The notes: generated from the sequence alone by a model not told the origin. A stretch of 64,000 nucleotides of DNA from Clostridium tagluense (GCF_003865095.1 NZ_BHYK01000010.1:1-64000); one strand, 5' to 3'. Counted from the first letter of the stretch, positions 33,398 through 43,773 are shown. Program-made: numbers and translations.

Positions 33398-36300
33398 ATG
33401 GGAGAATTAGACATTAAGTTTGATATAAGTTTTAATGAAAAAAATAGTGATAAAAATTTAAAGAATGTATTAAAAATGTTAGAAACAAATAATAAAATAG
33501 CTTTAAGCCTAGATGCTAATGCATTATCAAGTATAAAAACTCAGATTGAATCTATGCAAAAGAAATTAGGTGAAGGAACTGGAACTAAACTGGCCGTTAC
33601 ATTTGATAAAGAAAAGTTAGATTCTCAATTGTCAAATATTAAAGCTAAATTAGAAAAATTAGGAAATACAGATGTTAAAGTAAACTGGGCTAAAAATAAT
33701 AATGATGCAATTATAACCTATAACAATAGTTTAAATACTGCAATTAAAGAAACTTATACACTTGGAGAAGCAACGAGAAAAGTTAATGATACGGTTATTT
33801 CAAGTACTGTTTTCAAAAAGAATGTAGACGAATTTAAAAATGCCAACAAGAATTTATACGAAGATTTAGAAAAAAGAGCACAGGCTATAAAGACTGCAAC
33901 AGGAACAAAAGCCTCTATTCAGATTACAGACGATGGAAAATCGGGTAAAATAAATGGAGCAGTTCTAACATGGACAGACAATGTTGGAAAATTACAAAAA
34001 GAATATTATAAACTGCAAACAACTATTACTGAGACTAATGCTACTATAAAAACAACTTCTTCTTTTGCTAATACTAAAAATACATTCACTGATAATATTC
34101 AAAAATCAATAACAATGTTAAATAGTTTTAGTAAAGAATTAAATAAAATAAAAACTAAAAATACAGGATTAGATGTAAAGACAGGAGAAAATACAGGGTT
34201 TAATAGTAATTATACTAGTACACTCAAAAAAATCAATGCTTTGAAATCAGCAGGAGTATCTATTTCAGAGGAAGATAAAAATAAAGTAACAGAAATGCTC
34301 AGTCTGTTAAGTCGAGAAAATGATGCTATAAGTAAAAATATAGCAAGTGAAAGAATTAAAGAAAAAGCAATGCAGGATGAAATTCAAAGGGTTAGTAAAT
34401 TAGGTGAATTGAAAAATGTATCAGTTCCCACAGGTATGTTTGGTAAATCAAGTGAAGAAATTAAGGCATGGGTTACCTCTATAAGTGGAGCAGATGCTAA
34501 AATAAATAGTTTTAAAAAGAGTGCAGATACACTACAAGCACCTTTTGCTCAAATGGTTATCACTACTAGGAATAGTTCGAATGAATTAAGACAAGAGACT
34601 GTAATCTTAGATAGTAATACTAATTCATTATATAGAAATGAAGTGGCTCTCAAAACTAATACTTCAAGAAATGTTGACTTCATGGATAAAGTAAAAAATG
34701 CATGGTCAACAGTTACGGCCTTTGCTAGTATTTCGGCTTTAATGTATAAAGGCATTCAAGAAGTACAGTCTGGAATTCAAACGGTTATAGAATTAAATAG
34801 TGCTCTAACGTCAATTAATATGACAATGGAAATGTCAAGTACCGAAATGAATACATTGACAACTGAAAGTCAGAATATGGCAAAGCAAATGGGAATATCT
34901 ATTGAGGAAGTTATGAACGCAGTAAAAGTTTATGCAAATGCTAATGAAAATGTACAATCTATTTTAGATAAAACTAAAGCAGATATAATGTTGGCTACTG
35001 CTAGTGGTATGAATACAACGGAAACAACTGATGCGATACAAGCTATTATGAATCAATTTGAGTTAGAAACAGAGGGTAGTGCTGAAAGAATTGCTAATAC
35101 TTTGGAAAAAGTTAGTGCTAACATGCCTATGGATTTTGGAAGAGGAATTAAAGAAATGACAGAAGGTATCAAGATATCTGGTTCTGTGGCAAAAGATGCA
35201 GGGTTTGAATTGGAACAGTATGAAGGAGTTCTTGGTAATATTATTTCTAGGACAAGGTTAAGTGGGTCTGTTGTAGGTAACGGATTAAAAACTGTTATGG
35301 CAAGATTAGGTAAGGCCAAGACAGGGGATGCATCTGTAGAAGAAATTAGTAAAGCAGAAGGAGCATATCGTCAATCTGGAATAGAGCTAAGAGATAAATC
35401 AACTGGTGAATTCAGAGAAATACCAAAAGTATTAGACGAATTATCAGTAAAATGGAAAACCATGACAAATGTACAAAAAAATTATATTACAGAGGTTAGT
35501 GCAGGTATTAAGCAGGGCAATATTTTTAAAAATATGATGAATGGTTGGACAGATAGCACAGCTTTATATGCTAAGGCATTGGATTCAAGTAATTTTGCAC
35601 AAGAAAGACAAGCAATATACTTAGAATCAACAAAAGCAAAAATACAACAATTCAAAACTGCAATGGACGTTATGTGGCAAAATACAATATCATCTAAGGG
35701 TATGAATGATATAATTTCTGTTACTACAGTACTAGCTAAAACATTTTTAAATTTAAAGGGAATTATTCTATTAGTAGCAACAGCTTTTGCAGTTTTTAAT
35801 GGACAAGCAATAGTAAGTAGTATTGGAGCTATGTTGAGTGGAGTAGGGGCTACGGTTTCTTATATTGCAGGATTATTTGCATTAACTGGTGCTGAGGCTA
35901 TGGCAAGTATAACTACAACTAAATTAGCTTATGATATTAGATTACTTGGTACTGCTATGTTAGAGAATCCATTAGGTATAGCTTTAGTAGCCATGACTGC
36001 TATGATTGCAGGACTTGTATTATATAAAAATCACCTTGAAAATGTGAAAAAAGCAAATGACGAATTATTTGAATCCTCAAAAAAGATAGAAAAACAACGA
36101 GGTGATGCATCTGTACTATTAATGAAAATGGACTCTTTGCAAAAACAAGCAAATGATACTTCTGATGTAAAAAAATCTACTCAAGCTAAATCAGATTTAT
36201 TGGAAGTTCAAAAACAGATGGCAACGATATTACCAAATACCACCTCTGGGTTCACGGATGAAGGAGTAGCAGTTTCTGAGAATACATCCCTTATTAGAGA

Positions 36301-39300
36301 GCAACTAGAACTTAAAAAACAGGAAATGGTTTTAAATGCACAAAAATTTATGAATGAAAATAAAGGAATGTCTGAATTAGCCACAAAATATGCACAAGCT
36401 AAAAAAGATGTACTCGCATTAAAGGTTGCCCAAGCACAAGGTAAGAAAACTATTACTGTTCAAAATGATTATAAAGACGGAAGTAAAACTGCTACGGTAG
36501 AAGTTGATATCTCAAAAGCTTTGGAAGAGAAAAACAAATTTATGCAAGATAGTATAAGCTTAATGGGACAATACAACGTATACTCGGATATTTTAAATAA
36601 GAATACGGGAAGCAGTATGCAAGCTATAACATTAGAAACCAAAGCCATTGATGCAAATACTAAGTCTACAGAAGATAATGCTAGTGCTACTGGTAGTTCA
36701 ACTGTTAAGGTTTCAGATTTTGCAACGGCAATGGGCACAATGTCCGAACTTATGAAAACTGCAAAAGTAAATATAAGTGAAGCTAATAGTATATTAGACC
36801 AACATACAAAAAGTAATGAATGGGATTTAGAAGCTATTATAAAATTATCTGATAAATACCCCGATTTGTTAGAATGTATAGGCAATGATGCTTCTATGAC
36901 AGAAAAATTAAGGACAATTAAAGAAAAAGAAAAAAATACTGTTTTAGATTCATTAAGAAAACAAGTATTAGCAAATAATGCGATGGTTGATTCATTAGCT
37001 ACTGCTTATGGGGTGGATGTAAAGAATAAAGCTATGGCAGAAGGGGCTAAAAATCAATCAGTTATAAATGCTATTAAAATTAGAATACAAGCCTATCAAA
37101 CAGAAATGGATGCTATAAGTACTACATCTCAAGCTTCAAATAAATTAGCACTATCAAAAGGTCTGAATTCATGGCTGTCTAGTGGGAAGATTTTAGAAAC
37201 GGCAGATGGAGATAAAGCAAAAACAGATGCCCTTAAGGCAAAAATTGCACAATCCCAAACCGATTTAAAAAATTTAACTACTGCAACTGAGAATTACAAT
37301 AAATTGAAAACGGTAAGTGGTAATTTAGATAAGTATTTAACAAGCACAGGGGATGACCTAAATGATGGAACTAAGGAACGTATAAAGGCAGAAAAGGCAG
37401 ACACCGCCCAACAAAAAGAATTGACGGCACAACAGAAACTATTAACTGCCGAAACAAAACGAGCAACAAATGCAACAAAAGATTATGAAACAGCAATGAA
37501 GTCATTAAGTATTCAACTTAAAGCCCAAGATATATCATTGGGTAAGCTTAATGAGAACTCAAGTAAGTATAGGTCGGGATTAGAGAAGAAAGCTGAACTC
37601 CTTAAGGCAGATATAAAACTAACTGAACAATCTATTATCACAAACACTAAGAATGCAAAGGCACTTATGAACATTGAAGGGAAACCTAATACAAGCAATA
37701 CAATTTCTTCTAAAAATGTTGCTAGTTCCGCAGGCCAAGCTGTAGTCAATGAAGCTAAAAAGTATCTTGGAACTCCTTATGTATGGGGTGGAACTAATCA
37801 AGAAGGCTTCGATTGTAGTGGTCTCGTTCAGTTTGTCTATAAGAAGTTAGGCAAGGATATATCTAGGACTACAACAACCCAAATAAATGAAGGCAGTAAG
37901 ATTGCTAAAAAAGATTTACAAGTAGGAGATACCGTATTCTTTGGTAATCCCTCAGAGCCACATCATGAAGGGATTTATGTTGGTAGTGGCCAATACTTAC
38001 ATGCCCCAAGAACAGGGGATGTAGTTAAAATATCTGATTTGAATTCAAGAAGTGATTTTGCGGGGGCAAGAAGAATGGTAAGTGGAGGAACTTCTATCCC
38101 TTCCGAAATTCAAGGATTTATGGGAGACTCTACAACAGATGGTGGCTCAGATAAAATATTAAGTGAGATTGAAAATCAGAGGTCTCACTTGGTAGATGCA
38201 AGAGAAGAACTTGATAAACTAAAAATTGAGGTATTGAAGTCTAAAGTAGGAGTGTTTGATGAACAAGTTGCGATATATGATAAATATATTAATCTAAATA
38301 AAGCTAAGTCGGAAAGATTTGAAGTAGGTAGTATAGGTCATACTAAGGCTATGAATGATGAATTACAAGCCATGACTAATAAATATATTAATCTTACTAA
38401 AAAGACCCAATTATTAAATGAAGAGATAAAGTCTGGTGGTTATGATGAAAAAACGGTATCTGATTTAAAAACCCAATTGTTAGATACTGATTCCGCTTAT
38501 CTTGATATTTATAATAATATAAGAACTTTAACTAAGGAAATATATGCGAATGCTTTTGCTGAAAATGATAAGCTATTAGCTAAATTTGAGAGTGATGCAA
38601 AAAAAGTTGATGATTCGATTAGTTTGCTAGGAACAATTGATACTGTTAAAGAAATGGGAAAACAATTGAGTTTAATAACTGATAAAAAAGTTATTAAACT
38701 AAGTGAGTTAGTGAAAATTAATCATGAGATGGAAGCATTGAATGAAGAATTAAAAACCATTAATTCTACCACTACTCAAGGTGAAATAAGATTAAAAGCT
38801 GTAACTGATAGGTTAAAATCATTAGCAGAGACTCAAGTTAATCTTGAAATAAGTATCACTACAGATGAAGAAAGTATTAATAGTATTCCAGAACAGATAA
38901 AGTCAAAACTCATGGAAGAAGCTAATTTTGTAAAAAGTATGCAAGATAAAATTGGAGAGGTAATTAAAAAACGTTATGAAGAAGAACAAAAACTTGCTAA
39001 AGAAAATTTAGATTTAAAAATCAAAGCAAGAGAGAAAGAACATAAAAACATCATAGCGAAACTTAATGAAGAAAAAAATGCATATAAGGAGTTTTATGAA
39101 CTCAAACTTCAAGACTTAGATAGAGAAAAGGGTCAATCTCAATATGAGTCAAAGATTAGTGATTTAGTAAAAGCTAAAATGATTTTACAAAAGGAATATG
39201 ACAGTTTACTCATGGATGACTCTCTTGGCTCTAAGGCCAGAAGGTCAGAATTAAAGGAAGAACTTTCTAATTCTCAAGAAGGTATCAATAGAGAACAATA

Positions 39301-40417
39301 CGATAGGAATATTGAGCTTCAAAAGGATAATATTTCTGCCTTGCTTAAGGCCGAAGAAAATAAAACAGATAAGGAAATTAAAGGTAAGGAAGAATTATAT
39401 GATAAGGATAAAGAAGCTTTTGACATATCCCTTAAACAAATAGAAAAGAAGTATGAAAATCTATTGAAGGCAGAAAATATATATAGAGAGTCAACAAAAA
39501 TATTAATTGATAATCAATATACAGATGAAGAAGGGCATATAATCAAACTAACTGAACTTATGACAAAATTTACTGATGAATGGGGAGACGGGTTAAGTGC
39601 TGTAGGGGATAAGATTAAAACAGAATTACTTGATAATATAGCAAAAGCACAGGGATATCTTGGAGTTGAGTCTAAAACAACGAAAGATGAAAGAACTCAA
39701 ATAAAAGATATGACTGACATGTCTGTATATATTGATGGAATAGTTTATAGCTTAAGTGAGATAAATGGAAACCCCGATAAATACAAAGATATTGTAGCAA
39801 ATGCAAAAGTGGTATATGTGAAAGGTATGAATGATGAAATATGGGATGATAAAGCAAGTAATGCCAATTCTACTAATAAAAGCATGATTGAAAGTTCTGA
39901 AAAAAAAAGAATTAAAGAAATGAAAGTGATGTCTGCTTATGTTGATGGAGCTATTTATAGTTTAAATGATTTGAACTCAAATCCAGATAAATATAAAAAC
40001 ATTACAGATAAGGCAAAAGTAGTATACATTAAAGGTATGGATGGAGATATATGGGATGGGAAAACGAATAAAAAAGAATCTTTTAGCGAAGGTGGAGTAA
40101 TTGATTATACAGGGGATGCTAAAGTTCATGGCTCTCCTAATAATTCAGAGGTCGTATTTAATTCTAAACAAGCGTTAGGATTATATAACTTTGTTAAAAC
40201 AATGCCAGTCCAATCATTCAATCGAAATGCTATTTCTCCTCCACAATTTTCACAACAAAGTATGGAGTCCGTGGTTCATTTAAGTGTTGATAATTTGATT
40301 AATGTTAATGGCAACGTTGATAAAGAGTCATTGCCAACTTTAAAGGAAATTTCCAAGTTTGTAATAGGAGATATTCAAAAAGAACTTAATAAAACTGGAA
40401 TTTATAGGAGAGTGTAG
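33398..40417 (+). CDS. Tape measure protein with NlpC/P60 peptidase domain
   Basis: The 2339-residue product is one intact frame. Long helical regions include a tape-measure core around residues 450-720, a hydrophobic part near 785-875 (IILLVATAFAVFN, then GIALVAMTAMIAGLVLY) and coiled coils at 1570-2050. An NlpC/P60 domain (EAKKYLGTPYVWGG...DCSG with Cys 1473, HHEGIYVG with His 1523) lies near 1450-1565; it would cut peptidoglycan during DNA entry. Two 46-residue repeats (VYIDGIVYSL and AYVDGAIYSL) start near 2108 and 2178. Length sets tail length; 2.3 kaa suggests a long tail. SPbeta has a similar giant, YomI/CwlP, also with lytic domains. Confidence 0.9.
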   Translation: MGELDIKFDISFNEKNSDKNLKNVLKMLETNNKIALSLDANALSSIKTQIESMQKKLGEGTGTKLAVTFDKEKLDSQLSNIKAKLEKLGNTDVKVNWAKNNNDAIITYNNSLNTAIKETYTLGEATRKVNDTVISSTVFKKNVDEFKNANKNLYEDLEKRAQAIKTATGTKASIQITDDGKSGKINGAVLTWTDNVGKLQKEYYKLQTTITETNATIKTTSSFANTKNTFTDNIQKSITMLNSFSKELNKIKTKNTGLDVKTGENTGFNSNYTSTLKKINALKSAGVSISEEDKNKVTEMLSLLSRENDAISKNIASERIKEKAMQDEIQRVSKLGELKNVSVPTGMFGKSSEEIKAWVTSISGADAKINSFKKSADTLQAPFAQMVITTRNSSNELRQETVILDSNTNSLYRNEVALKTNTSRNVDFMDKVKNAWSTVTAFASISALMYKGIQEVQSGIQTVIELNSALTSINMTMEMSSTEMNTLTTESQNMAKQMGISIEEVMNAVKVYANANENVQSILDKTKADIMLATASGMNTTETTDAIQAIMNQFELETEGSAERIANTLEKVSANMPMDFGRGIKEMTEGIKISGSVAKDAGFELEQYEGVLGNIISRTRLSGSVVGNGLKTVMARLGKAKTGDASVEEISKAEGAYRQSGIELRDKSTGEFREIPKVLDELSVKWKTMTNVQKNYITEVSAGIKQGNIFKNMMNGWTDSTALYAKALDSSNFAQERQAIYLESTKAKIQQFKTAMDVMWQNTISSKGMNDIISVTTVLAKTFLNLKGIILLVATAFAVFNGQAIVSSIGAMLSGVGATVSYIAGLFALTGAEAMASITTTKLAYDIRLLGTAMLENPLGIALVAMTAMIAGLVLYKNHLENVKKANDELFESSKKIEKQRGDASVLLMKMDSLQKQANDTSDVKKSTQAKSDLLEVQKQMATILPNTTSGFTDEGVAVSENTSLIREQLELKKQEMVLNAQKFMNENKGMSELATKYAQAKKDVLALKVAQAQGKKTITVQNDYKDGSKTATVEVDISKALEEKNKFMQDSISLMGQYNVYSDILNKNTGSSMQAITLETKAIDANTKSTEDNASATGSSTVKVSDFATAMGTMSELMKTAKVNISEANSILDQHTKSNEWDLEAIIKLSDKYPDLLECIGNDASMTEKLRTIKEKEKNTVLDSLRKQVLANNAMVDSLATAYGVDVKNKAMAEGAKNQSVINAIKIRIQAYQTEMDAISTTSQASNKLALSKGLNSWLSSGKILETADGDKAKTDALKAKIAQSQTDLKNLTTATENYNKLKTVSGNLDKYLTSTGDDLNDGTKERIKAEKADTAQQKELTAQQKLLTAETKRATNATKDYETAMKSLSIQLKAQDISLGKLNENSSKYRSGLEKKAELLKADIKLTEQSIITNTKNAKALMNIEGKPNTSNTISSKNVASSAGQAVVNEAKKYLGTPYVWGGTNQEGFDCSGLVQFVYKKLGKDISRTTTTQINEGSKIAKKDLQVGDTVFFGNPSEPHHEGIYVGSGQYLHAPRTGDVVKISDLNSRSDFAGARRMVSGGTSIPSEIQGFMGDSTTDGGSDKILSEIENQRSHLVDAREELDKLKIEVLKSKVGVFDEQVAIYDKYINLNKAKSERFEVGSIGHTKAMNDELQAMTNKYINLTKKTQLLNEEIKSGGYDEKTVSDLKTQLLDTDSAYLDIYNNIRTLTKEIYANAFAENDKLLAKFESDAKKVDDSISLLGTIDTVKEMGKQLSLITDKKVIKLSELVKINHEMEALNEELKTINSTTTQGEIRLKAVTDRLKSLAETQVNLEISITTDEESINSIPEQIKSKLMEEANFVKSMQDKIGEVIKKRYEEEQKLAKENLDLKIKAREKEHKNIIAKLNEEKNAYKEFYELKLQDLDREKGQSQYESKISDLVKAKMILQKEYDSLLMDDSLGSKARRSELKEELSNSQEGINREQYDRNIELQKDNISALLKAEENKTDKEIKGKEELYDKDKEAFDISLKQIEKKYENLLKAENIYRESTKILIDNQYTDEEGHIIKLTELMTKFTDEWGDGLSAVGDKIKTELLDNIAKAQGYLGVESKTTKDERTQIKDMTDMSVYIDGIVYSLSEINGNPDKYKDIVANAKVVYVKGMNDEIWDDKASNANSTNKSMIESSEKKRIKEMKVMSAYVDGAIYSLNDLNSNPDKYKNITDKAKVVYIKGMDGDIWDGKTNKKESFSEGGVIDYTGDAKVHGSPNNSEVVFNSKQALGLYNFVKTMPVQSFNRNAISPPQFSQQSMESVVHLSVDNLINVNGNVDKESLPTLKEISKFVIGDIQKELNKTGIYRRV

Positions 40418-40464
40418 TAATACACTTTTTTGGTACATAAGGCATCTGCAAAGGGTGTCTTTTT
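40411..40464 (+). terminator. Tandem terminators after the tape measure gene
   Basis: The first is GTGTA/TACAC with six T, overlapping the stop codon. The second is AAGGCATC with GGTGTCTT and six T (40438-40464). They mark the end of module 1 transcription; the usual distal tail genes do not follow. Confidence 0.75.
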
Positions 40465-40624
40465 TAATACCCAAAAATAAAAATTAACGAAAAGGATGGT
40501 GAAAGATTATAACAATATAATTGTCCCATTTATTACAAATTTATAAAGGCTGAAAGTGAGGTAGGTAAAGATATAAAATAGAAAATGCCAGAGCGTATTA
40601 AAGCAAATAAGTGTTATAAAAGTT

Positions 40625-41197
40625 ATGAAAAGTAAAGAAGAAATGAAAATATATAGGCACAATTATTACATAAAACATAAGGACATAGAACAGGCACAAA
40701 TGAAAGTATGGCAAGCAAATAATCCTGAAAAGGTTAGACAGATAAAGGAACAACTTAAAGAAGATGGATATTATAAAAATTATTATGATGCTAATAAAGA
40801 AGAGATAATAGCTTATAACATTAATTATAGGAAGAATTTCTATAAACAATTTGAAAGACATGTAGTTTATCTTCTTGTTAATAAAAGTATGAAAGTTTTA
40901 TATACGGGGTCAAGTTTTAATATTAGGCGAAGATTGGAAAATCATATTGGAGGATGGTCTCATTTAGAATTAACTAAAGAGAAATGGAATGCTTTAGAGT
41001 GTAATTATTTTCAATATTGCTATTTAGATGTGGGTGATAATAATGAAAGATTATATATTGAAAGCTTATTAATAAATAAATTTGAACCAGTATTAAACTC
41101 TTATGAGCCTATTAAAAATAATAATATTACAGAAGCAAGGAAAGCAGAATTAAAAGAGTATGCAGATACTTTAATATTTAAGGTTTGGGATAAATAA
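40625..41197 (+). CDS. GIY-YIG endonuclease
   Basis: The 190-residue product has a basic N-terminal region (EEMKIYRHNYYIKHKD), as in free-standing GIY-YIG homing endonucleases, then the nuclease core VVYLLVNKSMKVLYTGSS, followed by NIRRRLENHIG and a later ERLYIESLLINKFEP with the catalytic Glu. It lies at the junction between modules 1 and 2. A short in-phase-looking frame at 40585 (MPERIKANK) may be the real N-terminus in another frame, implying another frameshift. Confidence 0.7.
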   Translation: MKSKEEMKIYRHNYYIKHKDIEQAQMKVWQANNPEKVRQIKEQLKEDGYYKNYYDANKEEIIAYNINYRKNFYKQFERHVVYLLVNKSMKVLYTGSSFNIRRRLENHIGGWSHLELTKEKWNALECNYFQYCYLDVGDNNERLYIESLLINKFEPVLNSYEPIKNNNITEARKAELKEYADTLIFKVWDK

Positions 41198-41204
41198 ATA
41201 CAAA

Positions 41205-41447
41205 TTGAAAGTATGGATAATGATGGAAAATAATAAAGAATTAGAATATATAAAAAACGAATTGAAGAATGGGGTATATAAAATAGAGGATATAGAAGTC
41301 AAAGATTCTATATTAGATATGTGTGTAGGTTATAAAGGATATAAGCAATTAGTTAAATTAGATTTAAATACAAAGTATCCTGTAATAGCTGAATTAAAAG
41401 AAGCATTAAATAAGTGGGTTATTAAATGTGATGCTAATATAAAATAA
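41205..41447 (+). CDS. Hypothetical small protein
   Basis: A frame that could start at TTG 41205 or ATG 41220/41223; no clear ribosome binding site decides. The product of about 75 residues is charged and helical at the end (AELKEALNKWVIKCD). It directly follows the GIY-YIG gene and is on the same strand. The function is unknown. Confidence 0.4.
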   Translation: MKVWIMMENNKELEYIKNELKNGVYKIEDIEVKDSILDMCVGYKGYKQLVKLDLNTKYPVIAELKEALNKWVIKCDANIK

Positions 41448-41599
41448 GCATATACATTGCTCTATCATCGTTTAGAATGGTTTTAAATTACATTGATGAT
41501 ACGTTATACGTTTTAGTATATAGATTCAATGAGAGTGATAAAAGGTGACCAAGGCAATGGCTTTAGGACATGTTGTTTAAAGTGGAAGGAGGTGATTAC

Positions 41600-42034
41600 A
41601 TGAAAGGTGTGCCAACATCAAAAGAAGAGATTGAGGACATACTATGTTTATATATACAAGGGGTGGGAGTTGCTGAGATAAGTAGGCAAACAGGTATTCC
41701 TATTCGTACAGTGTATAACAATTTGAAACGTGAGGATGTAGTGAAGAGGTTGCAAGAAGAAGCAACATTCATGAAAACCCAAACAAGAGCTATGTTAATG
41801 AGGGATGCGACAAATTATGTCAATAATCTCAAAGATATAGCTAATAAGAGTACAGATGTTAGAAGTAAACTAAAGGCTAATGAGGTATTGTTAGCGTATT
41901 TGATAGGTTCTCCTACTTCAAATGTAGATGTAACTGTTAACGAAACTGCTGATAACATTGACAATGCTAAAGACCTATTAAAGAAGTATCGTACTAAAAC
42001 AGCAGATACTACACAGGGTATAGAACAAGAATAG
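41600..42034 (+). CDS. Small terminase-like protein of module 2
   Basis: ATG 41600 follows GGAAGGAGGTG at 7 bases. The 144-residue product has an N-terminal helix-turn-helix (EISRQTGIPIRTVYNNLKRED, residues about 26-46 with the recognition helix TVYNNLK), a helical middle and a polar C-terminus ending in TTQGIEQE. HTH at the N-terminus plus oligomerising helices is the layout of small terminases (TerS). A TerL lies 2 kb downstream, separated by a resolvase and a reverse-strand gene. It could alternatively be a simple regulator. Confidence 0.55.
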   Translation: MKGVPTSKEEIEDILCLYIQGVGVAEISRQTGIPIRTVYNNLKREDVVKRLQEEATFMKTQTRAMLMRDATNYVNNLKDIANKSTDVRSKLKANEVLLAYLIGSPTSNVDVTVNETADNIDNAKDLLKKYRTKTADTTQGIEQE

Positions 42035-42043
42035 TAATAACAT

Positions 42044-42078
42044 ATAGATAGAGATATTAAGTTATCTCTATCTTAATA
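42044..42078 (+). terminator. Hairpin after the small terminase-like gene
   Basis: Perfect ten-base stem GATAGAGATA with TATCTCTATC and loop TTAAGT. No long T-run follows, so it is either a weak terminator or a regulatory hairpin. Confidence 0.45.
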
Positions 42079-42230
42079 GAGTACATATGTTTATATTATG
42101 TGTATTGTATTAAGATATAGTTCGTTTGGGGTAAGGTGCAAATGAATACTATTGTAGGATTAACAAATGGCTTAACTACTATTCGTTTGAAGTTGTATTT
42201 TAATTAATGAACAAGTATTCGCATATATCC

Positions 42231-42259
42231 TTGACTTCATATGAACACTATGATAATAT
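42231..42259 (+). promoter_or_regulatory. Sigma-A-type promoter of the serine recombinase
   Basis: TTGACT, a 17-base spacer and TAATAT, about 34 bases before the ATG at 42293. Confidence 0.65.
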
Positions 42260-42292
42260 AAGTACATAAGATATGAAGGTGAGGTTATCAAT

Positions 42293-42859
42293 ATGAATAT
42301 AGGATATGTAAGAGTTTCAACAATAGAACAGAACTTGGACAGACAGTTGGAAGGATTAAAGAAGCATAACATTGATAAGATGTTTAATGAGAAGGTTAGT
42401 GCTAAGGATACTAATAGACCACAGTTACAAGCCATGTTAGACTTTGCAAGAGAAGGAGATACAATATACATCCATTCATTTGATAGGTTAGCAAGGTCAA
42501 CTAAGGACTTATTAGACATAGTAGAGAAGTTAAACAGCAAAGGAATACATTTAGTAAGTAATAAAGAAAGTATAGATACATCTACGGCTACTGGTAAACT
42601 AATGCTAACTATGATAGGTGCAATAGCTGAATTTGAACGTACCAATATGTTAGAACGTCAGAAAGAAGGCATAGCAATAGCAGTACAAGAGGGTAAGTAT
42701 AAAGGACGTAAAGAAATAGAATATCCTGCTAACTGGACTGAAATATATGATAAATATAAGACTAGGGAAATGACAGGAACTAAGGCAATGGAGATATTAG
42801 ATTTAAAAAGAACAACATTCTACAAATTGATAAAACAATGTGAGGAAGGTAGTAAATAA
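42293..42859 (+). CDS. Small serine recombinase (resolvase/invertase)
   Basis: The 188-residue product has the catalytic domain of small serine recombinases: GYVRVST with nucleophile Ser 9, LDRQLEGLKK, IYIHSFDRLARS with the conserved Arg residues, and the long E helix (LMLTMIGAIAEFERTNMLERQKEGI). A short C-terminal HTH domain follows (TGTKAMEILDLKRTTFYKLIKQ). These enzymes resolve cointegrates or invert segments. It has its own promoter and terminator, so it is an independent unit. It is not the large-serine-integrase type used by SPbeta. Confidence 0.92.
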   Translation: MNIGYVRVSTIEQNLDRQLEGLKKHNIDKMFNEKVSAKDTNRPQLQAMLDFAREGDTIYIHSFDRLARSTKDLLDIVEKLNSKGIHLVSNKESIDTSTATGKLMLTMIGAIAEFERTNMLERQKEGIAIAVQEGKYKGRKEIEYPANWTEIYDKYKTREMTGTKAMEILDLKRTTFYKLIKQCEEGSK

Positions 42860-42877
42860 ACTATCTTCTTTTTTTAT
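42846..42877 (+). terminator. Terminator of the recombinase gene
   Basis: Stem GAAGGTAGT with ACTATCTTC, loop of about five bases, and seven T. It overlaps the gene's stop codon. Confidence 0.75.
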
Positions 42878-43049
42878 TGTAATCAAGCATGTGTGTAAAT
42901 GCAAGGGGTTTAAATAGATATTTGATTATAACGTTCGACATATATAGACAGGGGTAGGGGTACTTCTATCTTGACTTTACAAATAAATTGGGTAGTAACC
43001 TCTACAAATTTTATAATAAAAATAGAGACTTTGAATAAAAGAAGAATAC

Positions 43050-43077
43050 ATTTCCTTGAAACTATCTTCAAGGAAAT
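43050..43077 (-). terminator. Hairpin at the end of the reverse-strand cargo gene
   Basis: Eleven-base stem ATTTCCTTGAA with TTCAAGGAAAT and a short loop. Read on the minus strand it lies just after the probable true end (about 43085) of the gene at 43085-43773. Confidence 0.5.
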
Positions 43078-43084
43078 CAAAGAG

Positions 43085-43773
43085 CTATTTTGGTGAATAT
43101 TTTTGCATCATGTCCATTAAAGCTATGAGTTTATTCGGTTCATTTAACATTGCAGGCAAAAGAGATTCCATTAAAGTTGCCTCAGTAGTTTTTGAGCCAG
43201 TATCTGTATTAACTTATCAGCTAATACAGATACTGCTGAAGTATCTTTGTGTGATATATCAACCGTTAATTGTTTAATAGAATCTTGGATTTTAAATATT
43301 TCTTGTAAAATTTGAGCATTAAAATTTGATGCTTGGTTTTCTATAACTGAAGTGCTTTCATCAAAGTTTATATTTTGAATAGTTTTAATAAGTCTTGTTT
43401 TTAATTCCTCAACAGCATCCAAATCAGAAAGGTCATAAGGTAAAGTTCTGATTGCAGATATATCAAAAGGAAGTTTAGTTCCCTTTTGGCTTAAATGAAT
43501 AACGGGCTTGCCTAAAGCAAATCTATATCCAAGTTCAAAAAATGCATTTGGGTTATGTTCTGTTAGGTCAGCTATAACTAAATCTGAGTCTTTTAAATTT
43601 TTAATTATTGTTTCAGTTATTGAATCGGTATCATTTAAATGGTCAACTCTTATAGGGTCAAGTTCACATGATTCACAAACAGGAGTAATTATATGTTTAA
43701 ATAGTAGGTCTGAGCGTTTACGAGTCGTTGTATTTTCATCACCAATAGGACAAACAATAAAACATTTTTTCAC
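43085..43773 (-). pseudogene. Nucleoside deoxyribosyltransferase/TIR-like cargo gene with 3' frameshift
   Basis: On the minus strand, GTG at 43773-43771 follows AAAGGGGGTGG. The product (200 residues to 43171) has FIVCPIGDE, DSDLVIADLTEHNPNAFFEL, then GYRFALGKPVIHLSQ and LPFDISAIRTLPYD. This is the fold shared by nucleoside 2-deoxyribosyltransferases and TIR/SLOG-like nucleotide-binding proteins; the ADLT-x-x-NPN-x-x-x-E-L motif is catalytic in the family. Near 43215 the frame ends early, whereas another frame continues protein-like (TEATLMESLLPAMLNEPNK) to TAG at 43085. A lone reverse-strand gene in a structural region is typical of phage cargo such as defence genes. Confidence 0.6.

Noticed and set aside
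40585-40632. Separate 16-codon gene before the GIY-YIG gene
   Set aside because: Too short and without a ribosome binding site; better explained as a shifted N-terminus of the endonuclease, which I mention but cannot prove.
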